From Burkholderia sp. WP9 (GTDB lineage Bacteria > Pseudomonadota > Gammaproteobacteria > Burkholderiales > Burkholderiaceae), in contig NZ_FNTG01000004.1 of the NCBI RefSeq assembly GCF_900104795.1, forward strand, positions 62,001-126,000: a stretch of DNA of 64,000 nucleotides, given 5' to 3'. The notes under the pieces are model-generated. The model did not search any database and was not told where the DNA came from. It was given only the letters and a program-made list of their open reading frames with translations. The translations under genes and the position numbers were made by a program. Numbering within the stretch: position 1 is the stretch's first letter; every line of letters begins with the position of its first letter. Below, piece after piece: positions 7,984 through 17,685 of this stretch.

Positions 7984-9447
7984 ATGCAAATTGACGAGCT
8001 GATCGGATGCCCGGAGTGCGACATGTTGTTCCATAAGCGCGCATTGCCCTACCGCACGGCCGCAAAATGCACCCGCTGTGGCGCCATGCTTTACCCAAGC
8101 TTGTCGGCCAACCTGGACAAGGTATGCGCTATCACGCTCGCCGCGCTGATCACGTTCTTGATCGCGCAGGCGTTTCCCATCGTCGAGCTCGAAACGAACG
8201 GCATCTTGACCGAGACGACACTGATCGGCGCTATCGTCGTGTTGTGGAATGAGAATATGGAGGCGATCGCCTTCATGGTTTTCTGCGCAGCGATCCTCTT
8301 TCCGTTCGTCGAACTTGTCGCGATGCTATATCTCTTCGTACCGCTGCGCGCGGGCTTTGTCCCGGTTGGCTTCGATCGGGTCTTGCGGGCGATCCTTTTT
8401 GTGCGGCCGTGGGGGATGATCGAGGTTTTTATGCTCGGCGTGCTGGTCACCCTGGTAAAGATGGGGAGTATCGCGCGGGTGATTCCAGGGCCAGCGCTGT
8501 TTGCGTTCGGTGCGCTGACGCTTTTGATCGCGCTTATCCTTGCGCTGGATCCGCGGGCACTGTGGGACGTTGCAGAGCGGCTAGCAAATCGCGGCGCGAC
8601 GTCGTATTCGCCATCGAACCGCCTCCCATCCGGGTCGCCCCCGGCCCTGCAAACCAGTCTTCCATTCGATTCCCTGCTGGACACGTTGCCACCGTTCTTG
8701 CGCATGCACGGCGGACCCCCCTGGCGCGACCGACGAATTGCCGAAGTTATGAAAGACGCGCCCGACCCGATACCCCACGGCGTTGACGACGTCGAACAAC
8801 CCCAGCCCGAGCCCGTTTATACCACGGTCACGCGCGCGGGCCGTATCGCCTGCCATACCTGCCGCCGCTTGCAATCGCGTGCGCTCGGCGTCGAGCGCAC
8901 GCGCTGCACGCGCTGTGGTACGACCGTGCATCGGCGCCATCCCGATAGCATTGCGCGGACCTGGGCGCTTCTCGTCGCCGCCGCTATCCTTTACATCCCC
9001 GCAAACGTGTATCCGGTGATGCACACGTCGTCGATCGGCGGCTCGGAGGACGACACGATCATGAGCGGCGTTGCACTGTTCTGGGATTCTGGCGACTATC
9101 CACTCGCGGGCATCATCTTTATCGCCAGCGTTCTCGTGCCGATGCTCAAGCTCGGGACCCTCGCATTGCTCACCTGGTCGGTACAGAGCCGCTCGACCTG
9201 GCGCCCGCGCCAGCGCACGACGCTCTTTCGGATCGTCGAAAGGGTCGGCCGCTGGTCGATGCTCGACGTCTTCGTGATCACGCTCACCGTGGCGCTCGTA
9301 CGTTTCGAATCGATTGCCGTCATTACTGCGGGTCCGGGGGCGATCGCGTTTGGTTCAGTGGTCGTCTTGACGATGCTCGCTTCCCTGCAATTCGATCCTC
9401 GGCTGATATGGGACAACATCGAACCGTCAGGAACAAAGCATGACTAG
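7984..9447 (+). CDS. pqiA: Paraquat-inducible protein A (PqiA)
   Basis: A 487-aa inner-membrane protein made of two PqiA domains, each starting with a four-Cys zinc-ribbon motif (CPECDMLFHKRALPY with CTRCG near residue 27; CHTCRRLQSRALG with CTRCGTTVHRRHP near 288) followed by four transmembrane helices. PqiA works with the MCE protein PqiB and lipoprotein PqiC in inner-to-outer-membrane lipid transport. The gene is complete, but the downstream pqiB is broken, so the complex cannot be made from this locus. The linker between domains (about residues 205-270) is proline-rich. Confidence 0.9.
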   Translation: MQIDELIGCPECDMLFHKRALPYRTAAKCTRCGAMLYPSLSANLDKVCAITLAALITFLIAQAFPIVELETNGILTETTLIGAIVVLWNENMEAIAFMVFCAAILFPFVELVAMLYLFVPLRAGFVPVGFDRVLRAILFVRPWGMIEVFMLGVLVTLVKMGSIARVIPGPALFAFGALTLLIALILALDPRALWDVAERLANRGATSYSPSNRLPSGSPPALQTSLPFDSLLDTLPPFLRMHGGPPWRDRRIAEVMKDAPDPIPHGVDDVEQPQPEPVYTTVTRAGRIACHTCRRLQSRALGVERTRCTRCGTTVHRRHPDSIARTWALLVAAAILYIPANVYPVMHTSSIGGSEDDTIMSGVALFWDSGDYPLAGIIFIASVLVPMLKLGTLALLTWSVQSRSTWRPRQRTTLFRIVERVGRWSMLDVFVITLTVALVRFESIAVITAGPGAIAFGSVVVLTMLASLQFDPRLIWDNIEPSGTKHD

Positions 9448-10205
9448 CCCGCAAAGGCCGAACGAACCTGAGCAAGCCGAATCCCGCAATGAAGCGGGAC
9501 CCGTAACTGCCTGAACCAGCGATCGAACTGCGAAGCCGCAGGTGGCCGTCGCTTGTCTGGGTGATTCCGCTTGTCGCGGCGCTGATCGACAGTGCGCTCG
9601 TTGTAACGTCGGTCGGTCGGCGCGTACCGACCATCACGATCATCACGATCAGCTTTGTGAGCGCGCAAGGCCGGGAGCCAGGGGGCCGCGACACTTAAAT
9701 ACAAGGACGTCGATGTCGGCATATTCAAGACGATCACCTTGTCGAGGTCATGCGCGCGTGCTCGTCGATGAGCAACTCACAAGGAAGCCTCCGACTTCGC
9801 CGTGAATGACCCGCGGTTCTGGGGCGTGCGTCAGCGGGTTGCGGCGAGTGGCCTCACCGGCCTCGGTACCTTGCGCTCGCGCGTATACATTCGGCGCAAG
9901 ACGAAGCCCACTTCGTCGGGCCGGAATGGCGGCCCGCCGTGACGGGTGACCAGAAAAGCCGCAAGTTCACGCTGCGCGCCGAGTCGCTCCGAACGATCGA
10001 CATCGGCTCGGCGATCTACTATCGTCGCGAATAAGACGTTGGGCAAAGCGCAAGCCGCCTGCAACTGGACTCGCCGCTGCAGGGCGAAGTTCATCAGGCG
10101 CTGCAGGAACTCACGCGAACGCTACAATCGCTCGATGCGCTCGCCGATTATCTGGAACGTTATCCGGAGTCGCTGATGCGCGGAAAATCAGGCGATGAGC
10201 GATGA
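9440..10205 (+). pseudogene. pqiB: pqiB (MCE-family lipid transport protein), degraded
   Basis: The ATG overlaps the end of pqiA by 8 bases, as in intact pqiAB operons. The protein can be followed through several frames: the N-terminal membrane anchor LRSRRWPSLVWVIPLVAALI at 9520-9580, LKYKDVDVGIFKTITLS near 9700, EASDFAVNDPRFWGVRQRVA near 9795, SRKFTLRAESL near 9960 and the family C-terminus EVHQALQELTRTLQSLDALA near 10095. There are at least five frame disruptions and an internal deletion; about 770 bp remain of a normal 1.6 kb. Non-functional. Confidence 0.85.
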
Positions 10206-10220
10206 GCGATGAGTGATGAG
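10193..10220 (+). repeat. Short tandem repeat (7-bp unit, four copies)
   Basis: The unit CGATGAG is repeated three times, followed by TGATGAG, over the last codons and stop of the pqiB remnant. Probably replication slippage in a sequence no longer under selection. Confidence 0.8.
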
Positions 10221-10297
10221 CCTGGGCCCGGCGGAGGCTGGACCGGTCGTTGTCGTGTTTTCCGCCCTCGCCGCGCACAGTACGACTCTCGCTCCAT

Positions 10298-10627
10298 CTA
10301 CTGTGCGACCGACTCGCGCGTCCACAGGTAGAAAGGCAACGCCAGTTGATCTGGCATCCGTTCAATGATCAGCTTGCGGATGTTCACGGCTTGCCGATGC
10401 GTCGGGCGGCCGCTTCCCGGTCGGCGGCCACGTTTGTCGGGCCTCGGCGCCCTCAAACCGCCTTCTCGTGCCGATTTCATCCAATTGCCAACCGCGCGCA
10501 GGCTCACGCCATACGTTCGGGCCGCTTCGACTCGCGTCATACCGCCGCGCACCGCCTGCACCACCATCTTCCTCAGGTGCGCCTGCGTAGCCTGGTCCAG
10601 TTTTCGGGCATCAGTTTTCGTGTTCAT
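10298..10627 (-). pseudogene. IS630-family transposase, N-terminal remnant
   Basis: The 109-aa product has the helix-turn-helix part of IS630-type transposases (MVVQAVRGGMTRVEAARTYG, SLRAVGNWMKSAREGGL), the RGRRPGSGRP linker and MPDQLALPFYLWTRESVAQ, after which family members continue with ALIEREYG and the DDE domain. Here a stop follows at once. About a third of the family length remains. Confidence 0.7.
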
Positions 10628-12014
10628 TCCCCTCTAACGCACAAGGCAGTATTTGGTGCACCTGTCAGTAAACCTATGCTATTCGGCTGAAATCGTGGCG
10701 GACTACGGTCCATAGGAGCACGAAACTCTATCGAACAAGGCTTCGCCGGCCAGTGGAGAGCCGACTCGGATCGTGACGATGACCTTGAGTTCGATCGACC
10801 CGGGCCGTCGCCGAATCCATCGACGTTATGCGAGGTGTGCCCGGCTGGCGTGTGGATGGCGGCACCACGCGAAGTGAAATACTACTGCACATGTTCACGT
10901 GGAAGACTACGGAGCCAACCGATTTGACGCACTGCGACGGGCTGGCAATCGCGATGGAGAGGGGAAGGAGAAGGAGGACGGGATGCATCAAGCGACATAC
11001 AAGGCGACGAATCAAGTGAGCATGGCAAAGAGCAGTTGGCGGAGCGCGGCGAAGGTTGGCGCACGGTGGCTCAGCGGATGTAGGCGGCGTATGAGCACGC
11101 GTACACTGCAGAACGCGCAAGGCTTATTGCCACGAGCGCGGAAAAATTCGCGCGAGGAAAGTCTGGCCTCAAAAGAGGCCGCAAACTCGCCCGCGATTTC
11201 GACGCGGATGCTGAGCCGCGCCGTCTGGCTCAGGTCGAGTCGCCGGGTGGTGTTGCGTCGCTTTCGTTTGGCGGTCCACCGGCCCGTGCTCAAGGCGACG
11301 TTGCCGATGGGGCTGGCGGCTCACGCGGTGCATGGCCGCGCATGGCGTCGCCCGATTCACCGGGCGTTGCGGATCACCCAGACCGTTTCGATGGAGCTGA
11401 TGGGACTTGCGAGCCCTTTGACGGGTCGTAGGGTGCGACCGAAGCCTCACGCAGCATGCCGGCGGTCGCGACGCCTGGCGACGTCGATGTATTGCAACCT
11501 GATGGCAACCCATCGCAACTAACGATCTCCCCGCGACCCACCATCGGGCGCAAAGCCGATTCGGTGCGCGACCGGCTCGCACGCAACCTGGCTGAAGTCT
11601 GTGCGGCACGCACCGATGGCACGCGCTCGGAGTTTCAAGAGATCAAAAGCCACGCTCGATGCGTACCGGCTTCTCGCGGCTCTTTCGCACTCGCACGGGC
11701 TGATTGTCACCAAATACGAGTGACGAAGGGGCGCGACGCTGTAGACCGGATTCAGGCGAAAGCCCGCCATTCCGCATTGGCAAGGAGCTGCCCATTGGCT
11801 CCGGCTGTCACCGGGCCGTTCGAGCGTTGGCGGTGCTCAGACAACTGCCTTTCACAAGCGTGCGTTTCGCACGAAACTAAGGGTATCTACTTAGCGATCC
11901 CGCAGTTTGATCTAACATTTTCTGGTTAGAATTAACATTCCAATATTTACTTGTATGTAACTGCATACACGGCAACGGCCGCAGCCGAAGATGTCCCACC
12001 AGCGGCATCGTCAG
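10628..12014. other. 1.4-kb decayed region without a convincing gene
   Basis: Several open frames exist but none has a supported start or a family I recognise. Two traces look like old coding sequence: 10696-10842, related to 36829-36975, and the plus-strand tail ATLDAYRLLAALSHSHGLIV followed by TKYE and a stop near 11650-11725. The plus-strand frame 10899-11522 is arginine-rich, typical of shadow translation in GC-rich DNA. AT-rich sequence from about 11900 to 11970 contrasts with its surroundings and may contain a promoter. Confidence 0.4.
10696..10842. repeat. Dispersed related sequence, copy A (see 36829-36975)
   Basis: About 145 bases align with 36829-36975 with scattered differences and one indel. 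On the minus strand the differences fall mainly in third codon positions within (S)I(E/K)L(K/N)VIVTIR, so this was probably coding on the minus strand. Identity of the ancestral gene unknown. Confidence 0.5.
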
Positions 12015-12572
12015 AATCGCGTCATGTTTCGTCTGTTTAATGTCGGGTCAAGAGGTGCTGAGCCGGGTTGGACTGCCTTCCGGTTGTTTCGTCATACTAA
12101 TGATGGCGCTGCAAGCGAAAGCTCTGTCCGATCGGGACGCTCCATTCTGGCAGAAAGCGTCGCGCGCCCGAAGGATATGAAGCCCGGCACAGCCGGAGCG
12201 GACTGGCTGGCGTCGCCGTTGCGCCTTGCCCAGTCCGCTGCCGGGGCGACGCTGTCGTACCAGCAGCATGTCCATGACATTGCGGACTCGATCCAGTCCG
12301 CCTCGGCGAGGACCGTCGAGGCACAGTACGACCAGTTCAGCCGCGACGTACTTGGCCCGCATCGATGGCTAGGCCAAGCATGCGCCGGCGGGTTCAGAGA
12401 CAGCTGTCATCGCCCTGAAATCGGCGTTTTCGACGGCCAGCGACGCGGCGGAGACGGTGCGCAAGTCGGTCCGTAGCGTCGTAGAAGTTGCGCAGGCCAA
12501 TGTTTCTGCGATGGCTGCCGGAACTGGCGGGAACGCTGCGTCGCAGTCAGGCACTTGCGCCGGGAAAGCGTA
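12015..12572 (+). pseudogene. Phasin-like PHA-granule protein, frameshifted
   Basis: Frame 1 encodes SPLRLAQSAAGATLSYQQHV and SARTVEAQYDQFSRDV; after about 12350 the similarity continues one base over as HAPAGSETAVIALKSAFSTA, then SDAAETVRKSVRSVVEVAQA and a normal stop at 12572. A TAG also interrupts the second part near 12371. Amphipathic Ala-rich helices of this kind are typical of phasins, which coat polyhydroxyalkanoate granules. The gene sits just upstream of phaB, which supports the call. The N-terminal start is not certain. Confidence 0.6.
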
Positions 12573-12823
12573 AAGCAGGACAGGCAGCCCCTTCATTTTT
12601 GAGTAGTGCGTCTGCGCGGCTTGTTATAGCTCGCTGGCGCACCAGACTTCATTCGCGCAATACCACAAGCCTACAAAAACCCGCGCAATTGAATCAATGC
12701 TGAAGCCGTTACCTCCCGCCATTCTGGAGGCGGCAACACGTTGTGGCAAAGCAATGGCGGGTTGTGCGAGACGGCCATTGGTATTCATGATCCTCGCAGT
12801 TATTATGATCACGGATGGAAAGG

Positions 12824-13567
12824 ATGACGAAACGAATCGCTGTAGTAACGGGCGGTATGGGCGGCCTCGGAGAGGCGGTCAGCACGAAGCTGCATGACGC
12901 GGGTTATGCAGTTGTAGTCACGCACTCGCCTAACAACACCGGCGTAGCCGAATGGCTGGCTGGCATGGAAACGCAAGGCCGGAACTTTCTCGCGTACCCG
13001 GTTGATGTATCCGACTACGACTCATGCCAGCACTGCGTGGCCAGAATTCAGGTTGACGTTGGCCCTGTTGACATACTGGTGAACAACGCCGGGATCACGC
13101 AGGACATGACACTCAGGAAGATGGAGAAGGTCAACTGGGACGCGGTCATTCGCACCAATCTGGATTCGGTATTCAACATGACCAGGCCGTTGTGCGAAGA
13201 CATGGTCGCACGCGGCTGGGGGCGCATCGTCAACATCTCGTCCGTCAACGGTTCGAAAGGGTCAGTCGGCCAGACCAACTACGCCGCGGCCAAGGCGGGC
13301 ATGCACGGCTTCACCAAATCGCTGGCGCTGGAAGTGGCGCGCAAGGGCGTAACCGTCAACACGATTTCACCGGGCTATCTGGCGACGAAGATGGTCACCG
13401 CGATTCCGCAGGAGTTCCTCGATACGAAGGTCCTGCCGCATATCCCGGTGGGGCGTCTGGGCAAGCCCGAAGAAGTGGCGGCGCTCGTGCTTTACCTGTG
13501 CTCGGACGATGCCGGCTTCGTGACTGGTTCCAATATCGCGATCAACGGCGGCCAGCACATGCAGTAA
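12824..13567 (+). CDS. phaB: Acetoacetyl-CoA reductase (NADPH), PhaB
   Basis: A 247-aa short-chain dehydrogenase that reduces acetoacetyl-CoA to (R)-3-hydroxybutyryl-CoA for PHA synthesis. It has the cofactor motif VVTGGMGGLGE at residues 7-17, NNAG near 89, and the catalytic Ser (NISSVNGSKG), Tyr and Lys in NYAAAKAG near residues 150-157. GITQDMTLRKM after NNAG and the SPGYLATKMV motif are typical of PhaB. The ATG at 12824 follows GGAAAGG; an in-frame ATG 9 bases earlier is possible. An extra phaB outside the phaCAB operon is common in Burkholderia. Confidence 0.9.
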   Translation: MTKRIAVVTGGMGGLGEAVSTKLHDAGYAVVVTHSPNNTGVAEWLAGMETQGRNFLAYPVDVSDYDSCQHCVARIQVDVGPVDILVNNAGITQDMTLRKMEKVNWDAVIRTNLDSVFNMTRPLCEDMVARGWGRIVNISSVNGSKGSVGQTNYAAAKAGMHGFTKSLALEVARKGVTVNTISPGYLATKMVTAIPQEFLDTKVLPHIPVGRLGKPEEVAALVLYLCSDDAGFVTGSNIAINGGQHMQ

Positions 13568-13632
13568 CGCGACGCACGAACCGGCGCGAGACATTCACGC
13601 AACACCCTGTGCTTCGATGAAAGGAAGGTGTC

Positions 13633-13791
13633 ATGAGTGAGACCTGGATGGGCCTGATCATTGGGGGCTCGGCTCTCAGTATCGCGATGCTCATGGTGAT
13701 TGATCACTATCGCCGTGAGCGGACACGGGCAAGAATGCTACGGCATCTGAACCAGCATGAGTGGTGGCATCAAACGCGCAGGCGAGCGTGA
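13633..13791 (+). CDS. Small single-span membrane protein
   Basis: A 52-aa product with one hydrophobic helix (WMGLIIGGSALSIAMLMVI) and a basic tail rich in Arg and His. It has a good ribosome binding site (AAGGAAGG) 5 bases before the ATG and lies 65 bases after phaB. No family recognised. Confidence 0.5.
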   Translation: MSETWMGLIIGGSALSIAMLMVIDHYRRERTRARMLRHLNQHEWWHQTRRRA

Positions 13792-13840
13792 GCGCACCGC
13801 CCGTGCGGATAACAGGACAAAACATTGAGAGGGCTGGAGG

Positions 13841-14107
13841 ATGACACCGGACATTGCCGGGCTATTGACTGCCACAGGCCATCAGATCACGGTTCGTACG
13901 AGGAGCGGCGGCATGCGGGTCGCCGCGATCTGGCAGGTGCTGATGCCGCTCGCTTGTAACATCGAGCGCGTCCGGATTGTGACTGGCAGCGAAAGTGGTT
14001 TCGAGGACATGACGATATCGTTTGCCGAAACGTTCTCCGGGTCGCTGAACGCAGTTCTCAGACAGTTCGAGAAGATGACGTGGGTGGCCACCGCGGAGCT
14101 TTGCTAA
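13841..14107 (+). CDS. Hypothetical protein, 88 aa
   Basis: Preceded by GGCTGGAGG directly before the ATG. The product (MTPDIAGLLTATGHQITVRT onward) is a small mixed alpha/beta protein; the alternation of RVAAIWQVLMPLACNIERVR and a later FSGSLNAVLRQFEK helix resembles ACT-like folds, but this is only an impression. No signal peptide or membrane segment. Function unknown; it follows phaB and a small membrane protein on the same strand. Confidence 0.45.
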   Translation: MTPDIAGLLTATGHQITVRTRSGGMRVAAIWQVLMPLACNIERVRIVTGSESGFEDMTISFAETFSGSLNAVLRQFEKMTWVATAELC

Positions 14108-14293
14108 ACATTCCCGGTGCCGTGCGCGTGCGACGGGTCAAGTCGATGCGTCGGCCGGGGCGCATCACGGGTCCGGGTTCGCATGGTCGTCGTTCAGCAG
14201 GGGGCCGCCTGCATTGGTTGTTTGACAGAAACAGGCTCAATTGAAGTCTGGCGTACGGACCGGACCCAGTCGGTCACCACATGAGAGAAGTGG

Positions 14294-14548
14294 ATGAAAA
14301 CAGGAATCAAAAAAGGGCCCCGAGACATGGAGAGTCCTTATACGCCCCGAACCGCCGAGGACGCGATTGCCCATCTCGAACGGATCCTGTCAGCGGATGG
14401 CGCAGATTCATTGTTCAGCCGGACCTACTGGCGCGCACGTGTTCAGCAGGTGAGCGCTACACGAGGGCTGACTCCGCAGCAGCGGGCCAGGCTCGAGAGA
14501 CTGCTTGAGTCTCTCCCTTCCCTGGTTCGGGGCGAAGAGGCATCGTAG
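14294..14548 (+). CDS. Hypothetical protein, 84 aa
   Basis: Soluble, helix-rich product with TAEDAIAHLERILSADGADS and a leucine-rich C-terminal helix (LTPQQRARLERLLESLPSLV). An alternative ATG at 14327 would remove 11 basic residues. No recognised family. GC content and codon use match neighbouring genes, so it is probably real. Confidence 0.4.
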   Translation: MKTGIKKGPRDMESPYTPRTAEDAIAHLERILSADGADSLFSRTYWRARVQQVSATRGLTPQQRARLERLLESLPSLVRGEEAS

Positions 14549-14717
14549 ACCCGTAACCTTCAGGCGCGTCGAATGCCGGTTGGCAAACGTCGCTGGTTAA
14601 AGCTCGCACCTCGAATGGCGCATTACGTTGGGGCTTCGCCGTCAGCGGCCATTCCTGACGACCGTTGCACCTTGGCAACGGCCATTGCGGCGGTGCTGTG
14701 TTGAAGGGCAGAAGTAG

Positions 14718-15247
14718 GCGAGCGCGCCATTCCGGAGGCTGGCGTCACCGACCGGTTTTTCGACTATCAGGCGCGGCGTTGCTTTTCCTGCGGGCACGCA
14801 GTAGCGTGGGAACGCTCACCCTTGGTTGTTCGGCGGCCTCCCGGTCGGTCAGTGACCTGGCAGATGACCCGGAGGTGCTGGAAGAAGATAATCTGGCAAA
14901 CAAGAAGAAAATGCTCAACGCAGCGCGTGAATTCCGTAGCTATATCGAGGCCAACCAGGCGTTTGTCCCGTACTACGGCGACCGCTACCGATGGACGAGG
15001 CGATTTCTGCGGCGTTTGCCGAATCGTCCGTGAACCAGGTGGTGAGCAAACGCTTTGTGAAAAAACAGCAGATGCGTTGGACCCAGCGCGGCACGCATCT
15101 GCTGCTGCGGACCCGCGTACAGGTCCTGAATGACGATCTGCGGAAAACCTTCGGTCGCGGGTTTCGCGGAATGAGAGCGGAAGAGCAAACGGCGCTAAAT
15201 GAGGCGGCATAGAGTTCCTCAGCGCCCAGAACGGCGGGCGCTCCCGT
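14718..15247 (+). pseudogene. ISKra4-type transposase remnant with IS ends
   Basis: The left boundary carries GCGAGCGCGCCATTCCGG, almost the same as the ends of the mini-elements at 21172 and 34203. Inside, DDPEVLEEDNLANKKKMLNA and YIEANQAFVPYYGDRYR lie in one frame; after a 1-base loss near 14987 the next frame gives AFAESSVNQVVSKRFVKKQQ and MRWTQRGTHLLLRTRVQVLN, the usual C-terminus of ISKra4-like transposases, ending at 15212. A diverged right end (GCGCCCAGAACGGCGGGCGC) follows. Most of the transposase has been deleted. Likely parent type of the two mini-elements. Confidence 0.6.
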
Positions 15248-15256
15248 GAGAGCGTA

Positions 15257-16159
15257 TCAGTGCCAGAAAATTGCCAGCGTGATTGCGCCGAAGAGACCCC
15301 ATTTGGCTACGTAATAGACGGTGCGGTTCCACGCCTTCAGCGATTTGCCGGCTCGCCGGACGGCATAGATATAGTAAAACGCGCGATTCAGGCCGCCGGT
15401 GCGGTCGCCGATCTCATTGGGCGATGTCGCTGCGCGCATCAGAAATCCGCCCACTGTGTTCATCAGCTTTTGCGCCCAACCGTACTTCATGGGCCGCTCG
15501 ATGTCGCAGAACAGAATGATGCGGTCCTGCATCGTGGCGTTCGCCGCGTGGTGCAGGTAGGTTTCGTCGAACACGACGTCCTCGCCGTCGCGCCACGAGT
15601 ACGGAACACCGTCGACGACGATCGCGCAGCGGTCGTCGTTTGGCGTGATCAGCCCGAGATGATAGCGCAGCGAGCCGGCAAACGGGTCGCGGTGCGGATT
15701 GAGCGAGCCGTTGGCGGGCAGCATGGCGAACATCGCCGCCTTCACGGACGGAGCGCGCTGCAGGATCTCGATCGTGCGCGGACACAGCGCCGCCGCCGAC
15801 GGATGCGGATGGTCATACCACTTCAGATAAAAGCGCTTCCAGCCCGTGCGGAAAAACGAATTGAAGCCGATATCGTTGTACTTTCCCGCGGCCTGGATGC
15901 GGCTCGCTTCCTGAAGCGCGAGCGCCTCTTCACGAAACGTGTGCCATTCGGATTTGAGTGCTGCGAGTTCGGGAAAATGTCGCGTCTCGATATAAGGCGC
16001 GTTCGGTACCTTCGAAAAGAAGTACGCGAAGCAATTGAGCGGCGCCATGAAGGTCGAATGGTCGCCTAGCTGTCGGAAGAAGCTGCCGTGACGCGCCTTG
16101 CCGCGCCAGTGGATATAAACCGCACAGAGCAAAAATAGAATCAGAACAATCCAGCGCAT
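15257..16159 (-). CDS. LpxO-like aspartyl/asparaginyl beta-hydroxylase
   Basis: A 300-aa protein with an N-terminal membrane anchor (MRWIVLILFLLCAVYIHW) and an aspartyl/asparaginyl hydroxylase domain. The Fe(II)/2-oxoglutarate site is visible: LNPHRDPFAGSLRYHLGL near residue 152 (first His and the 2OG-binding Arg region), FDETYLHHAAN near residue 196 (second His) and the following NATMQDRIILFCDIERP. LpxO enzymes 2-hydroxylate acyl chains of lipid A at the inner membrane. A hydrophobic C-terminal segment is also present. I chose ATG 16159; a TTG 15 bases upstream would extend it. Confidence 0.82.
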   Translation of the reverse strand: MRWIVLILFLLCAVYIHWRGKARHGSFFRQLGDHSTFMAPLNCFAYFFSKVPNAPYIETRHFPELAALKSEWHTFREEALALQEASRIQAAGKYNDIGFNSFFRTGWKRFYLKWYDHPHPSAAALCPRTIEILQRAPSVKAAMFAMLPANGSLNPHRDPFAGSLRYHLGLITPNDDRCAIVVDGVPYSWRDGEDVVFDETYLHHAANATMQDRIILFCDIERPMKYGWAQKLMNTVGGFLMRAATSPNEIGDRTGGLNRAFYYIYAVRRAGKSLKAWNRTVYYVAKWGLFGAITLAIFWH

Positions 16160-16504
16160 CGAGAGACTCGCCAATTAGTCTTGACTGATGTGATTTTACA
16201 AACACTTACGGGTTTTTGTCAGTCTCGCTCACACTGAACCGCCATTTGAACGGTCGTCTGTGTGACCGTCTTACAGTAACCAGCTTTAACAACAGGCCTG
16301 TCGCGCGTGCGGAAGTTGCCTGCACCTCACCCCGCACGGCGGCTCGCAGTGTCGATTCCTTCCCCGTCACCAGGATGAACCGCTAATCGGGAGGCGCAAT
16401 ATCTCCAGAGCTTCACACCCGACCATTACCGGTCACGCATGTCTGGATAGATCCTATGTACGGTAAGGCGGCGGCGACCGGGGGGCCATATTGGTAAAAT
16501 CAGC
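16160..16504. other. Intergenic region: lpxO-like promoter and IS110 left flank
   Basis: No ORF of note. The AT-richer part at 16180-16215 precedes the lpxO-like gene. The remainder up to TAAAATCAGCGTG (near 16495), where similarity to IS110 copy 1 begins, adjoins the IS. IS110-family elements encode a structured bridge RNA in a non-coding end, so one flank of this transposase could hold it; I cannot identify the guide loops by eye. Confidence 0.35.
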
Positions 16505-17685
16505 GTGTCGTGGAGTTCCTCACAGGAGGGCGTCACGTATACACAGGAAACGCAAGGCAACGTAACAGAAGTAGTGCTGGCCGTATCGCTTGAACTGGCG
16601 GCGGCAAAGTGGAAAGTCGCGCTGCATGACGGGCATCGAGAAAGCCCGTCGATTCACACGGTGGCACAAACCGAGCCTGCCGCCCGTCTGCAGGCCGTGC
16701 TTACGCTGATTGCCACCCAAAAACAGGCATGGGCACTGCCCGACAACACGCGCATCGTCGTGAGCTACGAAGCTGGCCAGGATGCATTCTGGATCTTCAG
16801 GGCTCTGCAGGCTCGCGGCATCGAATGTTACGTCGTCGATCCCGCGAGCATTCCAGTCCAACGCCAAAAGCGCCGCGCAAAGACCGACCGGCTTGACGTG
16901 ACGAAGCTGGTCATCAACCTGCGGGCCTGGCTCGGCGGTGAACGCGACCGCATGCGCGCGGTGCACGTGTCCCCTCTGCGCAAGACGAAGCTTCGCGTCA
17001 CCTGATGCGTGATCGCGGCCAACTGCAGAAGGAAGTGCTGCAACACCGTGACCGCATGCGCAAGCTGCTGGCCACAGTCGGCTGCTGGGAGAATGTCAAC
17101 AGCCGTAAATTCGCCACCCGCCTCGCATGCCGTGAAGTGTGTTGTCACGATGGTGCCCCGCTGCCCAACGAGCTCCACGAACGCCTGCTGCGCGAGTGCG
17201 AGCAGCTGGCGCTGGTCGAGAAGCAGGCGGCCGCCCTGGAAAAGGCCTACCACCTCCACCTTCCCGAACGTGTGCGCGAGCGTATTGATCATCTCACACA
17301 CCTGCGCGGCATCGGTCCGGTTAGCGGCTCGAGACTTGCACTCGAGCTCTTCTGGAGGCACTTCGCCAACCGCCGCCAGGTGGGTGCGTGTACCGGCCTG
17401 GTCCCGCAGCCCTACGACAGCGGCGAGACCCAGATAGATCAGGGGATCAGCAAACAGGGCAACCGGCGCGTGCGCGCCTTACTGATTGAAACGGCATGGA
17501 CATGGATACGGTATCAGCCCGCCAGCCTGCTCACCCGCCGGTTTAACGAGCGCACGAAGGGCACTGGCCCCAACCGACGCGCTCGACGTATTGCGATCGT
17601 CGCGGTGGCACGCCGCCTGGTCATCGCGCTATGGCGCTACCTCAAGGACGGTGTGATTCCCGAAGGCGCTGAACTCAAAATGTGA
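16505..17685 (+). pseudogene. IS110-family transposase, copy 2, single frameshift
   Basis: Nearly full length: the N-terminal RuvC-like DEDD part (VLAVSLELAAAKWKVALHDG, then YEAGQDAFWIFRALQARGIE, KTDRLDVTKLVINLRAWLGG) and C-terminal transposase_20 domain (HLRGIGPVSGSRLALELFWR, GACTGLVPQPYDSGETQIDQ, GISKQGNRRVRALLIETAW). One extra base near 16985 splits it: the first frame stops at 17005 and the rest reads from MRDRGQLQKE. Where copy 1 has its ATG this copy has ACG (16535), so the start may also be altered. The ATG at 16505 gives the longest frame. Probably inactive unless the shift is a sequencing error. Confidence 0.8.

Noticed and set aside
10193..10220. 7-bp tandem repeat as an iteron
   Set aside because: Only four short units inside a pseudogene end; no initiator gene nearby.
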